Under the pieces are notes generated by a model. The model was not told where the DNA came from, searched no databases, and worked only from the letters and a program-made list of their open reading frames with translations. A DNA stretch of 64,000 nt from Xaviernesmea oryzae (GTDB taxonomy: Bacteria; Pseudomonadota; Alphaproteobacteria; Rhizobiales; Rhizobiaceae). Numbering within the stretch: the stretch's first letter is position 1; each line of letters begins with the position of its first letter. Where the stretch lies: NCBI RefSeq assembly GCF_900177415.1, contig NZ_FXAF01000011.1:1054001-1118000 (forward strand), given 5' to 3'. Below are positions 42,411-50,236 of the stretch, piece after piece. The translations under genes were made by a program, and so were the position numbers.

Positions 42411-42528
42411 TCCCGCCCCCCAAAGTACAGCTGGATTTCACGACTATAGATGGAATACGTAACAGTTCAATGGCAGCTTCAGGCTGCACCAATACTTTCC
42501 ATTCCCTTCGTTTTTTTTCGTCAGCGCC

Positions 42529-42555
42529 TGTCGGAATTGGGTCGCGGCATCCGTC
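42529..42555 (+). promoter_or_regulatory. ECF42-type promoter motif upstream of the VOC gene
   Basis: TGTCGG-N17-CGTC, followed by CTTGG, 49 bases before the VOC start. The -35-like box equals that of the DGPF operon, and the CGTCCTTGG end equals that of the AHSA1 promoter, which argues for one shared sigma factor. Confidence 0.65.
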
Positions 42556-42603
42556 CTTGGTGAGGTTCGATCCGGACCTCGATTGAAGAAGGAGGGCGTT
42601 TCC

Positions 42604-43032
42604 ATGAACGCGACAACTCAGACGAACGAAAACCAGGCGCAAACGCCGGTCCGCGGCGGACTGGTCGCCTATCTGCAGGTGGACGGCGCGATGAAGGCAG
42701 CCGAATTCTACAAGGACGCTTTCGGCGCGACGATCGAATCCTTCCATCCGCTCGACGAGCAGGGGCGGACGATGCACATCCATCTCTACATCAACGGCAG
42801 CTCGCTGATGCTGGACGATCCCTATCCGGACTACGGCTATCCGCTCGAAAAACCGCAGGCCTTCACCATGCTGCTGCCGGTCGACGACATCGACTTCTGG
42901 TGGAAGCGCGCCGTCGATGCGGGGCTCACCGTCACCATGGACCTGCAGGTGATGTTCTGGGGCGACCGCTACGGCCAGCTCCGCGATCCGTTCGGCGTCT
43001 CCTGGGCGATGAACGCTCCGGTGAAGGGTTGA
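42604..43032 (+). CDS. VOC-superfamily (PhnB/glyoxalase-like) protein
   Basis: ATG 42604 with AAGGAGGG seven bases upstream gives 142 residues. The two beta-alpha-beta-beta-beta repeats of the VOC fold are seen: VAYLQVDGAMKAAEFYKDAFGATIES...MHIHLYINGSSLMLDDPYPD and FTMLLPVDDIDFWWKRAVDAGLTVTMDLQVMFWGDRYGQLRDPFGVSWAM. This is the PhnB-like subgroup often found near DGPF and AHSA1 genes with ECF sigma factors. The substrate is unknown. Its promoter shares both boxes with the two other ECF42-type promoters of the window, so it is probably in the same regulon. Confidence 0.83.
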   Translation: MNATTQTNENQAQTPVRGGLVAYLQVDGAMKAAEFYKDAFGATIESFHPLDEQGRTMHIHLYINGSSLMLDDPYPDYGYPLEKPQAFTMLLPVDDIDFWWKRAVDAGLTVTMDLQVMFWGDRYGQLRDPFGVSWAMNAPVKG

Positions 43033-43068
43033 ACGTCGCGATCAATCCATCGTGACTGCTGCCTCGCG

Positions 43069-43100
43069 GGTTGCCGGAGAAAATTAAGCTTCCGGCAACC
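43069..43100. terminator. Hairpin after the VOC gene
   Basis: GGTTGCCGGA and TCCGGCAACC form a perfect ten-base stem with a 12-base loop, 36 bases after the VOC stop. No T-run follows, so it may be an RNA-stabilising 3' hairpin or a weak terminator. Confidence 0.45.
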
Positions 43101-43165
43101 CTCGCCGACTTCAATGCCGGGCAGCCAGCCGGACCGCCCGGCCGCTCGTCAGTCTCGTCGGATCA

Positions 43166-43717
43166 ATGAAGCTCAGAACCCTCGTCCCCTCGGCGCTTGC
43201 CGCACTTGCCTTCCTCTTTCCCGTTGCCATGGGCCAGCCCCTGCAGGCCAAGCCCGCCTTCAACGAAGGCTGGAAGAAAGGCAGGGAAACCGGCTTTCCC
43301 ATCCCCCGCTTCGTCTCGCTGAAAGCCACAAGAGCGCATATGCGCGTCGGCCCTTCCACGGATTACCCGACGGCCTGGGTCTATTCCGCGCGCGGGCTGC
43401 CGCTCGAAATCACCGAGGAATACGGAAACTGGAGGCGGGTACGCGACCACGAAGGCAATACCGGATGGATGTACGCGCCCTTGCTGTCGGGCAATCGCAC
43501 CGCCGTGGTGGGGCCATGGGTGAGGCAGCCCATTCCACTCCGCATCGCTCCTTCGCGAAGCGCCCGCATCGTCGCACGCCTCTCGCCGGAAGTCCGGCTG
43601 GACCTGATCCATTGCGATGGAAGCTGGTGCCGGGCCTCGCTGCAGGAGAGACGCCTCAGCGGTTTCGTCGAACAGGGGGCGCTCTGGGGCGTCTATCCCG
43701 GCGAGACGATCGAATGA
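43166..43717 (+). CDS. Secreted SH3-domain protein
   Basis: The 183-residue protein has a signal peptide (LVPSALAALAFLFPVAMGQPLQA) and two bacterial SH3 units: RFVSLKATRAHMRVGPSTDYPTAWVYSARGLPLEITEEYGNWRRVRDHEGNTGWMYAPLL (about 50-110) and a second, more divergent one (about 118-175) with the end motif SGFVEQGALWGVYPGE. Such periplasmic SH3 proteins usually bind peptidoglycan or a protein partner. It faces a D-Ala-D-Ala carboxypeptidase gene convergently, so both ends meet. Confidence 0.82.
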   Translation: MKLRTLVPSALAALAFLFPVAMGQPLQAKPAFNEGWKKGRETGFPIPRFVSLKATRAHMRVGPSTDYPTAWVYSARGLPLEITEEYGNWRRVRDHEGNTGWMYAPLLSGNRTAVVGPWVRQPIPLRIAPSRSARIVARLSPEVRLDLIHCDGSWCRASLQERRLSGFVEQGALWGVYPGETIE

Positions 43718-43734
43718 CGCGGCGAATGACGCGG
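43711..43734. repeat. 12-base tandem duplication at the end of the SH3 gene
   Basis: CGAATGACGCGG is repeated exactly at 43711-43722 and 43723-43734. The first copy carries the SH3 gene's TGA stop; the second lies next to the convergent carboxypeptidase gene's stop codon. Confidence 0.85.
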
Positions 43735-43736
43735 CG

Positions 43737-44942
43737 CTATCGCACCACGAAGCAGCTCATCGACTTCGCCTGCAGGGCGGAGCAGGCGCGCGTGGCCGCA
43801 TCCCGGTCCGCAAAGCCGACGAAACGCGCCCGGAAATACTCCCTTCCGCCATCCGCGTAGCTCTCGACGCTCGGAGCGACCGGGCCGAAACCTTCCGAAA
43901 GCAGCGGCAGCGCCCTCTGGAGCAGGGCCGAGGCCGCCTCGCGGCTGCCGGCGGCGGCGATCTGGATGCGCCAGAGCGGTCCGACGGGTTCCGGGGGCGT
44001 CGGGCCGAGGCTGGCGACCGCCGTTCCGGCGGGAGGATTGGCGAGCGTGATCTCCTTGCGCGGGGTCGTGAACGGCAGCGGCACCGTGCCCTCGCCCGGC
44101 CGCTTCTGCTGTTCGAAGGCGATGAGACCGCCGGGCGCCGCACCGGTTCCGGGGACGTATTGATCCAGAAGCTCCGCCATCCGGTCGTCGCGCTTGCGTG
44201 CGGTCTTGCCGCCGAGGACGACGCCGATCACCCGTCTCCCGTTCACGTCGACGGCACTGGCGATGTTGTAGCCGGACGCGTTGATATAGCCGGTCTTGAT
44301 GCCGTCCATGCCGGGATAGCGGTACATGAGGTTGTTGTGGCCGGATATCCTCCTGCCGCGGAACTCGAAAGAGCGCAGCGAAAACAGCTGGTACTCCCTC
44401 GGGAAGTCGCGGATGAGCGCCAGCGCCAGCATCGCCATGTCGCGGGCCGTCGTCACCTGTGCCTTGTCGGGCAGGCCGGAAGCGTTGCGGAACACCGTCC
44501 GCCGTAGGCCGAGCGCCCTCGCCTTCTTCGTCATCATCGCGCCGAAGCGCTCCTCCGAACCGCCGAGATGGTCGGCCATCGCCGCCGCCGCGTCGTTGGC
44601 CGAGCGCACCGCCATGGCATACACCGCCTCGCGCACGGTGATCGTCTGCCCCGCTGGCACGCCGAGCTTGAAGGGGATCTTGCGCGCCGCGTTCGGCGTC
44701 ATGACGATCTCCTGGTTCCACCCGAGCCGTCCGTCGCGCAGCGCCTCGAAGGTCATGTAGAGCGTCATCATCTTGGTGAGCGATGCGGGATGGTTGAGCG
44801 TATCGGCGTTTTCCGAAGCCAGGACCCGGCCGCTTCTCGCGTCGTAGATGAAGTGCGCGTATCCCGCCTCGGCCGTCCGGCTGATCAGGAAGAAGGCGTT
44901 CAAAAACACCAGGAAGGCCAGAACAGGCGGAATTCTCAGCAT
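43737..44942 (-). CDS. D-alanyl-D-alanine carboxypeptidase (PBP5/6 type) with SPOR-like end
   Basis: The 401-residue protein starts at ATG 44942 (GGAG upstream) with a signal peptide or anchor (LAFLVFLNAFFLISRTAEA). The penicillin-binding active site is complete: Ser54-x-x-Lys57 (SLTK), Ser114-Ala-Asn116 and Lys216-Thr-Gly218. It trims the terminal D-Ala of peptidoglycan peptides in the periplasm. Residues of about 320-400 (WRIQIAAAGSREAASALLQRAL...FRARFVGFADRDAATRACSAL) form a SPOR domain that would bring it to denuded septal glycan. The DacF/PBP6 C-terminal domain is missing, as in other rhizobial members. Confidence 0.9.
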   Translation of the reverse strand: MLRIPPVLAFLVFLNAFFLISRTAEAGYAHFIYDARSGRVLASENADTLNHPASLTKMMTLYMTFEALRDGRLGWNQEIVMTPNAARKIPFKLGVPAGQTITVREAVYAMAVRSANDAAAAMADHLGGSEERFGAMMTKKARALGLRRTVFRNASGLPDKAQVTTARDMAMLALALIRDFPREYQLFSLRSFEFRGRRISGHNNLMYRYPGMDGIKTGYINASGYNIASAVDVNGRRVIGVVLGGKTARKRDDRMAELLDQYVPGTGAAPGGLIAFEQQKRPGEGTVPLPFTTPRKEITLANPPAGTAVASLGPTPPEPVGPLWRIQIAAAGSREAASALLQRALPLLSEGFGPVAPSVESYADGGREYFRARFVGFADRDAATRACSALQAKSMSCFVVR

Positions 44943-45051
44943 TGCTACCCTCTCCAAGTCGCGACGAAGATAAGGCAAGGAAGGTGGTGCGAACATGGCG
45001 CTTTCGAATTTAATTCAAATTCTCGGCCGATGGTTAACCGGAAATAAAGGA

Positions 45052-46545
45052 TCAACCCGCGGTCAGCGTCCTTTTCACGGCATCCTTCCAGCCGCGGATT
45101 TTCGCCGCGCGCGTCTTTTCGTCCATCTCCGGCTCGAAGCGGCGCTGCCGCGCCCAGCTCTTGGCGAAAGCCTTCCGGTCGGGCCAGACGCCCGCCTTCG
45201 AACCCGCCAGCCAGGCAGCTCCGAGCGCCGTGGTCTCCAGGATCGTCGGCCGGTCGACGGGCGCGTCGAGCAGGTCCGAAAGCCGCTGCATCGTCCAGTC
45301 GGAGGCGACCATGCCGCCGTCGACGCGCAGCACCGTCTCGCCGTTGGAATTCCTCCAGTCCTTCCGCATGGCGTCGAGCAGGTCGCGGGTCTGGTAGCAG
45401 ACCGCCTCCAGCGCCGCGCGGGCGAATTCCGCCGGCCCCGTGGCGCGGGTGAGCCCGAAGATCGCGCCGCGCGCCTCCGCGTCCCAATGGGGCGCGCCAA
45501 GCCCGGTGAACGCGGGCACGAGATAGACTTCCTGCTGGGGATCCGCTTCCCGGGCCAGTTCGCCGGTCTGGGACGCTCGTTCGATGATGCCGAGCCCGTC
45601 GCGCAGCCATTGCACCGCAGCGCCGGCGATGAAGATCGACCCTTCAAGCGCATAGGTCGTCTCGCCGTTCAGCCGGTAGGCGATGGTGGTCAGCAGCCGG
45701 TTCTTCGAACGGCACATGTCCTTGCCGGTATTGAGGACCGCGAAGCAGCCGGTGCCGTAGGTGGATTTCAGCATGCCGGGTTCGAAGCAGGCCTGGCCGA
45801 TCGTCGCCGCCTGCTGGTCGCCAGCGACGCCGAGGATCGGGATCGCCGCGCCGAACAGGTTCTTGTCGGTGATGCCGAAATCGTCGGCGCAGTCCTTGAC
45901 CTCCGGCAGCATGGCGGCGGGAATGCGCAGGGTTTCGAGCAGGTCCTCGTCCCAGCGGTTGTCGGCGATGTTGTAGATCAGCGTGCGGGACGCATTGGTC
46001 GCGTCGGTGACGAAGCTCTTTCCGCCGGTGAGCCGCCAGATGAGGAAAGTGTCGATCGTGCCGAAGCAGAGTTCGCCCTTCGCCGCCCTCGCCCGCGCGC
46101 CTTTGACGTTGGCGAGCATCCAGGAAAGCTTCGTGCCGGAGAAGTAGGGATCGAGCAGCAGACCGGTACGGCGGTTGAAGAGCTTTTCGAGCCCCTGCCG
46201 CTTCAGCTTGTCGCAATAGCTTGCGGTGCGCCGGTCCTGCCAGACGATGGCGTTGTGGATCGGTTTGCCCGTTTCGCGCTCCCAGACGACGACCGTCTCG
46301 CGCTGGTTGGTGATGCCGATCGCGGCGATGCCGGAGGCTTCGATGCGCGCTTCCTTCAGCGCCTGGCGGACGGTCCACAACACGCTTTCCCAGATCTCCT
46401 CCGGATCGTGCTCCACCCAGCCGGGCTTCGGAAAGATCTGAGTGAATTCCTTCTGGCCGATGCCGGCGATCTTCATTTCACCGTCGAAGACGATCGCTCG
46501 CGTCGAGGTCGTCCCCTGATCGATCGCCAGAACATAACCCGCCAT
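45052..46545 (-). CDS. glpK: Glycerol kinase
   Basis: The 497-residue enzyme starts at ATG 46545, with GGAGGAG upstream. FGGY-kinase motifs are complete: AIDQGTTSTRAIVFD (ATP phosphate 1), GITNQRETVVVWERETGKPIHNAIVWQDRRT (glycerol binding), CFGTIDTFLIWRLTGGKSFVTDATNASRTLIYN, the STYGTGCF phosphate-2 region and GGMVASDWTMQ near the C-terminus. It makes sn-glycerol 3-phosphate. No glpD or transporter gene is adjacent, so it is a lone gene in this window. Confidence 0.95.
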   Translation of the reverse strand: MAGYVLAIDQGTTSTRAIVFDGEMKIAGIGQKEFTQIFPKPGWVEHDPEEIWESVLWTVRQALKEARIEASGIAAIGITNQRETVVVWERETGKPIHNAIVWQDRRTASYCDKLKRQGLEKLFNRRTGLLLDPYFSGTKLSWMLANVKGARARAAKGELCFGTIDTFLIWRLTGGKSFVTDATNASRTLIYNIADNRWDEDLLETLRIPAAMLPEVKDCADDFGITDKNLFGAAIPILGVAGDQQAATIGQACFEPGMLKSTYGTGCFAVLNTGKDMCRSKNRLLTTIAYRLNGETTYALEGSIFIAGAAVQWLRDGLGIIERASQTGELAREADPQQEVYLVPAFTGLGAPHWDAEARGAIFGLTRATGPAEFARAALEAVCYQTRDLLDAMRKDWRNSNGETVLRVDGGMVASDWTMQRLSDLLDAPVDRPTILETTALGAAWLAGSKAGVWPDRKAFAKSWARQRRFEPEMDEKTRAAKIRGWKDAVKRTLTAG

Positions 46546-46802
46546 GCCGCTCCTCCCTCGCTCATGCGATGCAACTCGGGCCACGGTTTGAGCAGAAGCC
46601 GGGAAAGCCTGTCAAACGAAATTGGTCGGAACGGGAATGTCCGGCAGGATCGGCATGCTTGCGGGCCACTTGACTTTCTTTTTCCAATGATCTTGCAAAG
46701 AGCGGTTGTCCTCCCGCGACAATGATGATCAAAGCCGCTGACAGCTCTTGACGTCGGATGATTGCGAATCCGGCGCTACCGACGCCAACAGGAACGGAAT
46801 TC

Positions 46803-47645
46803 ATGGCAGATGTTTTGGCCGCGAGCGGCGGCGTAAAACAGGTGATTTGCATCAATTGGGGTACGAGATACGGCCCGCCCTTCATCAACCGCCTCTACGC
46901 AATGGTGAAGCGCAACATCACGCCCCCCTTTACCTTCACCTGCTTCACGGACAGCAGGGCCGACCTCAACCCGGAGATCCTGTGCGAGGACCTGCCGCCG
47001 CTCGACGTGCCGAACATGCCGGTGAAGACCAAGGGCATCTGGCCGAAAGCGCGGCTATGGGGACCGAAGCTCGGCAACCTCCAGGGCCCGGTCCTGTTCC
47101 TCGATCTCGACCTGGTCGTCACCGGGTCTCTGGACGATTTCTTCGAGGTCGGCGATGCGAACGACGTCGTGATGGCGCGCAACCAGACGACGCCGTTCGA
47201 ACGGCTGGGTCAGACTTCCGTGTTCCGGTTTCCCGTCGGCAAGCTCGTATCCCTGCAGGAAAAGTTCCGCGCCGATCCGCAGGGCGTGGCCGACAAATAT
47301 TCCTTCGAACAGCGCTTCGTGACGCGCAACGCGCCGGGCGGCATCAAGTTCTTCCCGCGGCGCTGGGTCCTGCATTTCCGGCAGGATTGCCGTTGGCCGG
47401 TGCCTTTGAACTACTTCCTGGCGCCAAGGCTGCCTGCGAGCGCCCGGGTCGTCCTCTTTCCCCGCGGCTTCTATCCGCAGAATGCCGTGGAAGGGAAATT
47501 CGGCAAACTGGGTCGGGCGGCAACGCCTCTCGAACATATCCTCGGGGTTTTCGATGCGGACCGGCGGGACAAGAAATCGCCGCTGACCTATCTGCGCCAC
47601 TACATCCGCCCGACCCCTTGGGTTGCCGAGCATTGGCGGGAATAG
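46803..47645 (+). CDS. Glycosyltransferase, GT8-like
   Basis: The 280-residue protein has the D-x-D donor site in LFLDLDLVVTGSLDDFFE (about 98-115), preceded by the INWGTRYGPPFINRLYAMVKR segment and followed by FFPRRWVLHFRQDC. It resembles the nucleotide-diphospho-sugar transferases related to GT8, with no membrane span, so it acts in the cytoplasm or on its inner surface. The acceptor is unknown. ATG 46803 (AGGAACGG upstream) was chosen over ATG 46758, which lacks a good ribosome-binding site and family similarity. Confidence 0.72.
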   Translation: MADVLAASGGVKQVICINWGTRYGPPFINRLYAMVKRNITPPFTFTCFTDSRADLNPEILCEDLPPLDVPNMPVKTKGIWPKARLWGPKLGNLQGPVLFLDLDLVVTGSLDDFFEVGDANDVVMARNQTTPFERLGQTSVFRFPVGKLVSLQEKFRADPQGVADKYSFEQRFVTRNAPGGIKFFPRRWVLHFRQDCRWPVPLNYFLAPRLPASARVVLFPRGFYPQNAVEGKFGKLGRAATPLEHILGVFDADRRDKKSPLTYLRHYIRPTPWVAEHWRE

Positions 47646-47747
47646 AAGGCAGGCCGTTCTTCCCGATTGCCACCTCACCTGATTTGCGCATAACCTGCGG
47701 GACATGCTGCGGCGCAGAAGAAGGCGGCATTTCAGGGAGATAAGCGG

Positions 47748-48524
47748 ATGAGCAGAACCGTCGTCGTCACCGGCTCCACAAGCGGCATCGGGCTCGGCGT
47801 CGCAAGGGCGTTTGCGACGGAGGGCGCCAATGTCGTCATCAACGGTTTCGGACCGGCGGATGCGATCGAGGCGACCCGCAGGGAGCTCGACGGCTTGAGC
47901 TCCGGCACGGTGCTCTATCACGGCGCCGACATGACGAAACCAGCAGAGATCGAGGACCTGATCGCGACGGCGGCGAGGAATTTCGGCACGGTCGACGTGC
48001 TCGTCAACAATGCCGGCATCCAGCACGTGGCGAAGATCGAGGAATTCCCGCCGGAAAAGTGGGACCAGCTCATCGCCATCCTGCTCTCCTCCGCCTTCCA
48101 CACGATGCGCCACGCGATTCCTCTCATGAAGAAGGCGGGTCATGGCCGCATCATCAACGTCGCGTCGGCCCATGCGCTCACGGCATCGCCCTTCAAATCC
48201 GCCTATGTCGCCGCAAAACATGGTATTTTAGGCCTGACGAAGACGGCAGCCTTGGAACTCGCCGAATTCGGGATTACCGTGAACGCGATATGCCCGGGTT
48301 ACGTGCTGACCCCGCTGGTCGAGAAGCAGATCCCCGATACCGCCCGCGAGCGCGGCATCTCGGAGGCCGAGGTCAGGAGCGAGGTGATGCTGAGGCTTCA
48401 GGCGACGAAGGAATTCGTCTCGATCGAGGAGGTGGCGGCAGCCGCCATCTACCTGGCGAGCGATGCGGCGCGAAGCATCACCGGCACGCATATCTCGATC
48501 GACGGCGGCTGGACGGCTCAATGA
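47748..48524 (+). CDS. bdhA: D-3-hydroxybutyrate dehydrogenase
   Basis: The 258-residue short-chain dehydrogenase has the NAD site VTGSTSGIGLG, the NNAG motif (87-90), and the catalytic residues Ser140, Tyr153 and Lys157 (SAYVAAKHG). The features FSVN-type tail and ICPGYVLTPLVEKQIPDTARERG are typical of BdhA, which oxidises D-3-hydroxybutyrate to acetoacetate, an outlet of polyhydroxybutyrate degradation. In S. meliloti, bdhA is in an operon with xdhA2 and xdhB2, and the same order follows here, 58 bases downstream. Confidence 0.92.
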   Translation: MSRTVVVTGSTSGIGLGVARAFATEGANVVINGFGPADAIEATRRELDGLSSGTVLYHGADMTKPAEIEDLIATAARNFGTVDVLVNNAGIQHVAKIEEFPPEKWDQLIAILLSSAFHTMRHAIPLMKKAGHGRIINVASAHALTASPFKSAYVAAKHGILGLTKTAALELAEFGITVNAICPGYVLTPLVEKQIPDTARERGISEAEVRSEVMLRLQATKEFVSIEEVAAAAIYLASDAARSITGTHISIDGGWTAQ

Positions 48525-48582
48525 AGGCCGGTGGCCGCAAGGTGAATGAACAGAAGCCGGAAACGGCGGACGAAGGAGACAA

Positions 48583-50055
48583 ATGAGCGAAGCCATCCGC
48601 TTCATCCTGAACGGAGAAGAGGTCACCCTTGGAAATTTCGGGCCGACGGAAACCCTTCTCGACTATCTGCGCCTGAGGCGGCGGCTGACAGGAACCAAGG
48701 AGGGGTGTGCGGAGGGCGACTGCGGCGCCTGCACCGTGCTGGTCGGGCGGTTGACGGAACAGGGCCTGCGCTACGAAAGCGTCAACGCCTGCATCCGCTT
48801 CCTGGGTTCCCTGCACGGCACCCATGTGGTGACGGTCGAACATCTTGCCGGGCGCGACGGGGAACTGCATCCGGTGCAGCAGGCGATGGTCGATTGCCAC
48901 GGCTCGCAATGCGGCTTCTGCACACCCGGTTTCGTCATGTCGCTCTACGGCTTGTGGCTTTCGAACGGCGAGCCGACGCGGGCCGATATCGAGAGCGCGC
49001 TGCAGGGCAACCTCTGTCGCTGCACCGGCTACGAGCCGATCGTGAAGGCAGCCGAGCAGGTTTCCCGAAACCGGCCGAGCTCGCTCTTCGATCCGCTGGA
49101 GCGCGACCGCATCCAGATCATGGCGAGGCTCTGGGCCATCCATGCGGAGGTCGATACGATCGTGGTGGAAAAGGACGGCGCGCGCTCGATCGTGCCCGCC
49201 TCCGCCGCAGCCTTCGCCGACATTCTGGCCGAAGAGCCCGAAGCGACGATCGTCGCCGGCGCCACGGATGTCGGTCTCTGGGTCACCAAGCAGATGCGGC
49301 AGCTCGATCCGGTGATCTTCATCAACCACCTCGCCGAACTGCAGTCCGTCACGGCGGACGAGACCGGCATCACCATCGGCGCCGGGGTAAGCTACACGCA
49401 AGCCTTCGATGTGCTGTCGGAGGAAATCCCGCCGCTCGGCCGGCTGATCGACCGCATCGGCGGTCAGCAGGTGCGCAACATGGGCACGATCGGCGGCAAT
49501 ATCGCCAACGGGTCACCGATCGGCGACACGCCGCCGCCGCTGATCGCGCTAGGCGCGGAACTGACGCTGCGCACCCATTCCGGCCGGCGCACCATTTCCC
49601 TCGAGGATTTCTTCCTCGCCTATGGCAAGCAGGACCGGCTGCCGAGCGAATTCGTCGAGAAGATCTTCGTGCCGCGCCCGGCCGAAGGCAGCCATTTCGC
49701 CGTCTACAAGATCTCGAAGCGGCGAGACGAGGACATTTCGGCGCTCTGCGGCGCCTTCAACCTGACGCTCGACGGCGACGGCAAGGTGGCGAAGATCCGC
49801 ATCGCCTTCGGCGGCATGGCGGCGACGCCGAAACGGGCGAAGCATGTGGAAGAGGCGCTTTTCGGCCAGGTCTGGAGCTGGGGCGTCATTTCCGCGGTGC
49901 GCGATCTCTTCGACGAGGACTACGCGCCGCTCACCGACTGGCGGGCGACGGCGGAATACCGCAGCCTGACGGCCAAGAACCTCCTGACCCGCTTCTTCCT
50001 GGAAACCGCCGGCCAGAGCCACGAACTGCGCCGCTTCGAGCTGGAGGAGGCGTGA
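48583..50055 (+). CDS. xdhA: Xanthine dehydrogenase small subunit (2Fe-2S and FAD)
   Basis: The 490-residue protein carries two 2Fe-2S clusters and FAD. The first site is GCAEGDCGACTVLVGR with a fourth Cys in NACIRF; the second is CGFCTPGFVMS and CRCTGYEP. The FAD domain begins near residue 205 (EPEATIVAGATDVGLWVTKQ) and has the GGQQVRNMGTIGGNIANGSPIGDTPPPLIAL motif. It passes electrons from the molybdenum subunit to NAD+. It follows bdhA; repeats intervene before xdhB. Confidence 0.93.
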   Translation: MSEAIRFILNGEEVTLGNFGPTETLLDYLRLRRRLTGTKEGCAEGDCGACTVLVGRLTEQGLRYESVNACIRFLGSLHGTHVVTVEHLAGRDGELHPVQQAMVDCHGSQCGFCTPGFVMSLYGLWLSNGEPTRADIESALQGNLCRCTGYEPIVKAAEQVSRNRPSSLFDPLERDRIQIMARLWAIHAEVDTIVVEKDGARSIVPASAAAFADILAEEPEATIVAGATDVGLWVTKQMRQLDPVIFINHLAELQSVTADETGITIGAGVSYTQAFDVLSEEIPPLGRLIDRIGGQQVRNMGTIGGNIANGSPIGDTPPPLIALGAELTLRTHSGRRTISLEDFFLAYGKQDRLPSEFVEKIFVPRPAEGSHFAVYKISKRRDEDISALCGAFNLTLDGDGKVAKIRIAFGGMAATPKRAKHVEEALFGQVWSWGVISAVRDLFDEDYAPLTDWRATAEYRSLTAKNLLTRFFLETAGQSHELRRFELEEA

Positions 50056-50076
50056 TGGCCAGCATATCAAAAAAGT

Positions 50077-50210
50077 CCCCCTCTGGCCTGCCGGCCATCT
50101 CCCCCACAAGGGGGGAGAAAACCCGTTGCACGACCTTCCTGCAAAAGCTGCGGGTGAGCATGGCAGTCAAGCCCCTCCCCCTTGTGGGGAGGGGTTGGGG
50201 AGGGGTTTTG
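50077..50210. repeat. Family A half-element plus GGGGAGGGG palindrome between xdhA and xdhB
   Basis: A partial family A copy (50077-50118: CCCCCTCTGGCCTGCCGGCC... to CTCCCCCACAAGGGGGGAG) is followed, after about 50 bases, by another palindrome family (50171-50210: CCCCTCCCCCTTGTGGGGAG, then GGGTTGGGGAGGGGTTT). Hairpins here sit between two subunit genes that must be made in equal amounts. I see no gene in this gap. Confidence 0.75.
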
Positions 50211-50236
50211 ACCCGCAATGCAGGAGGTCTCCTCTG

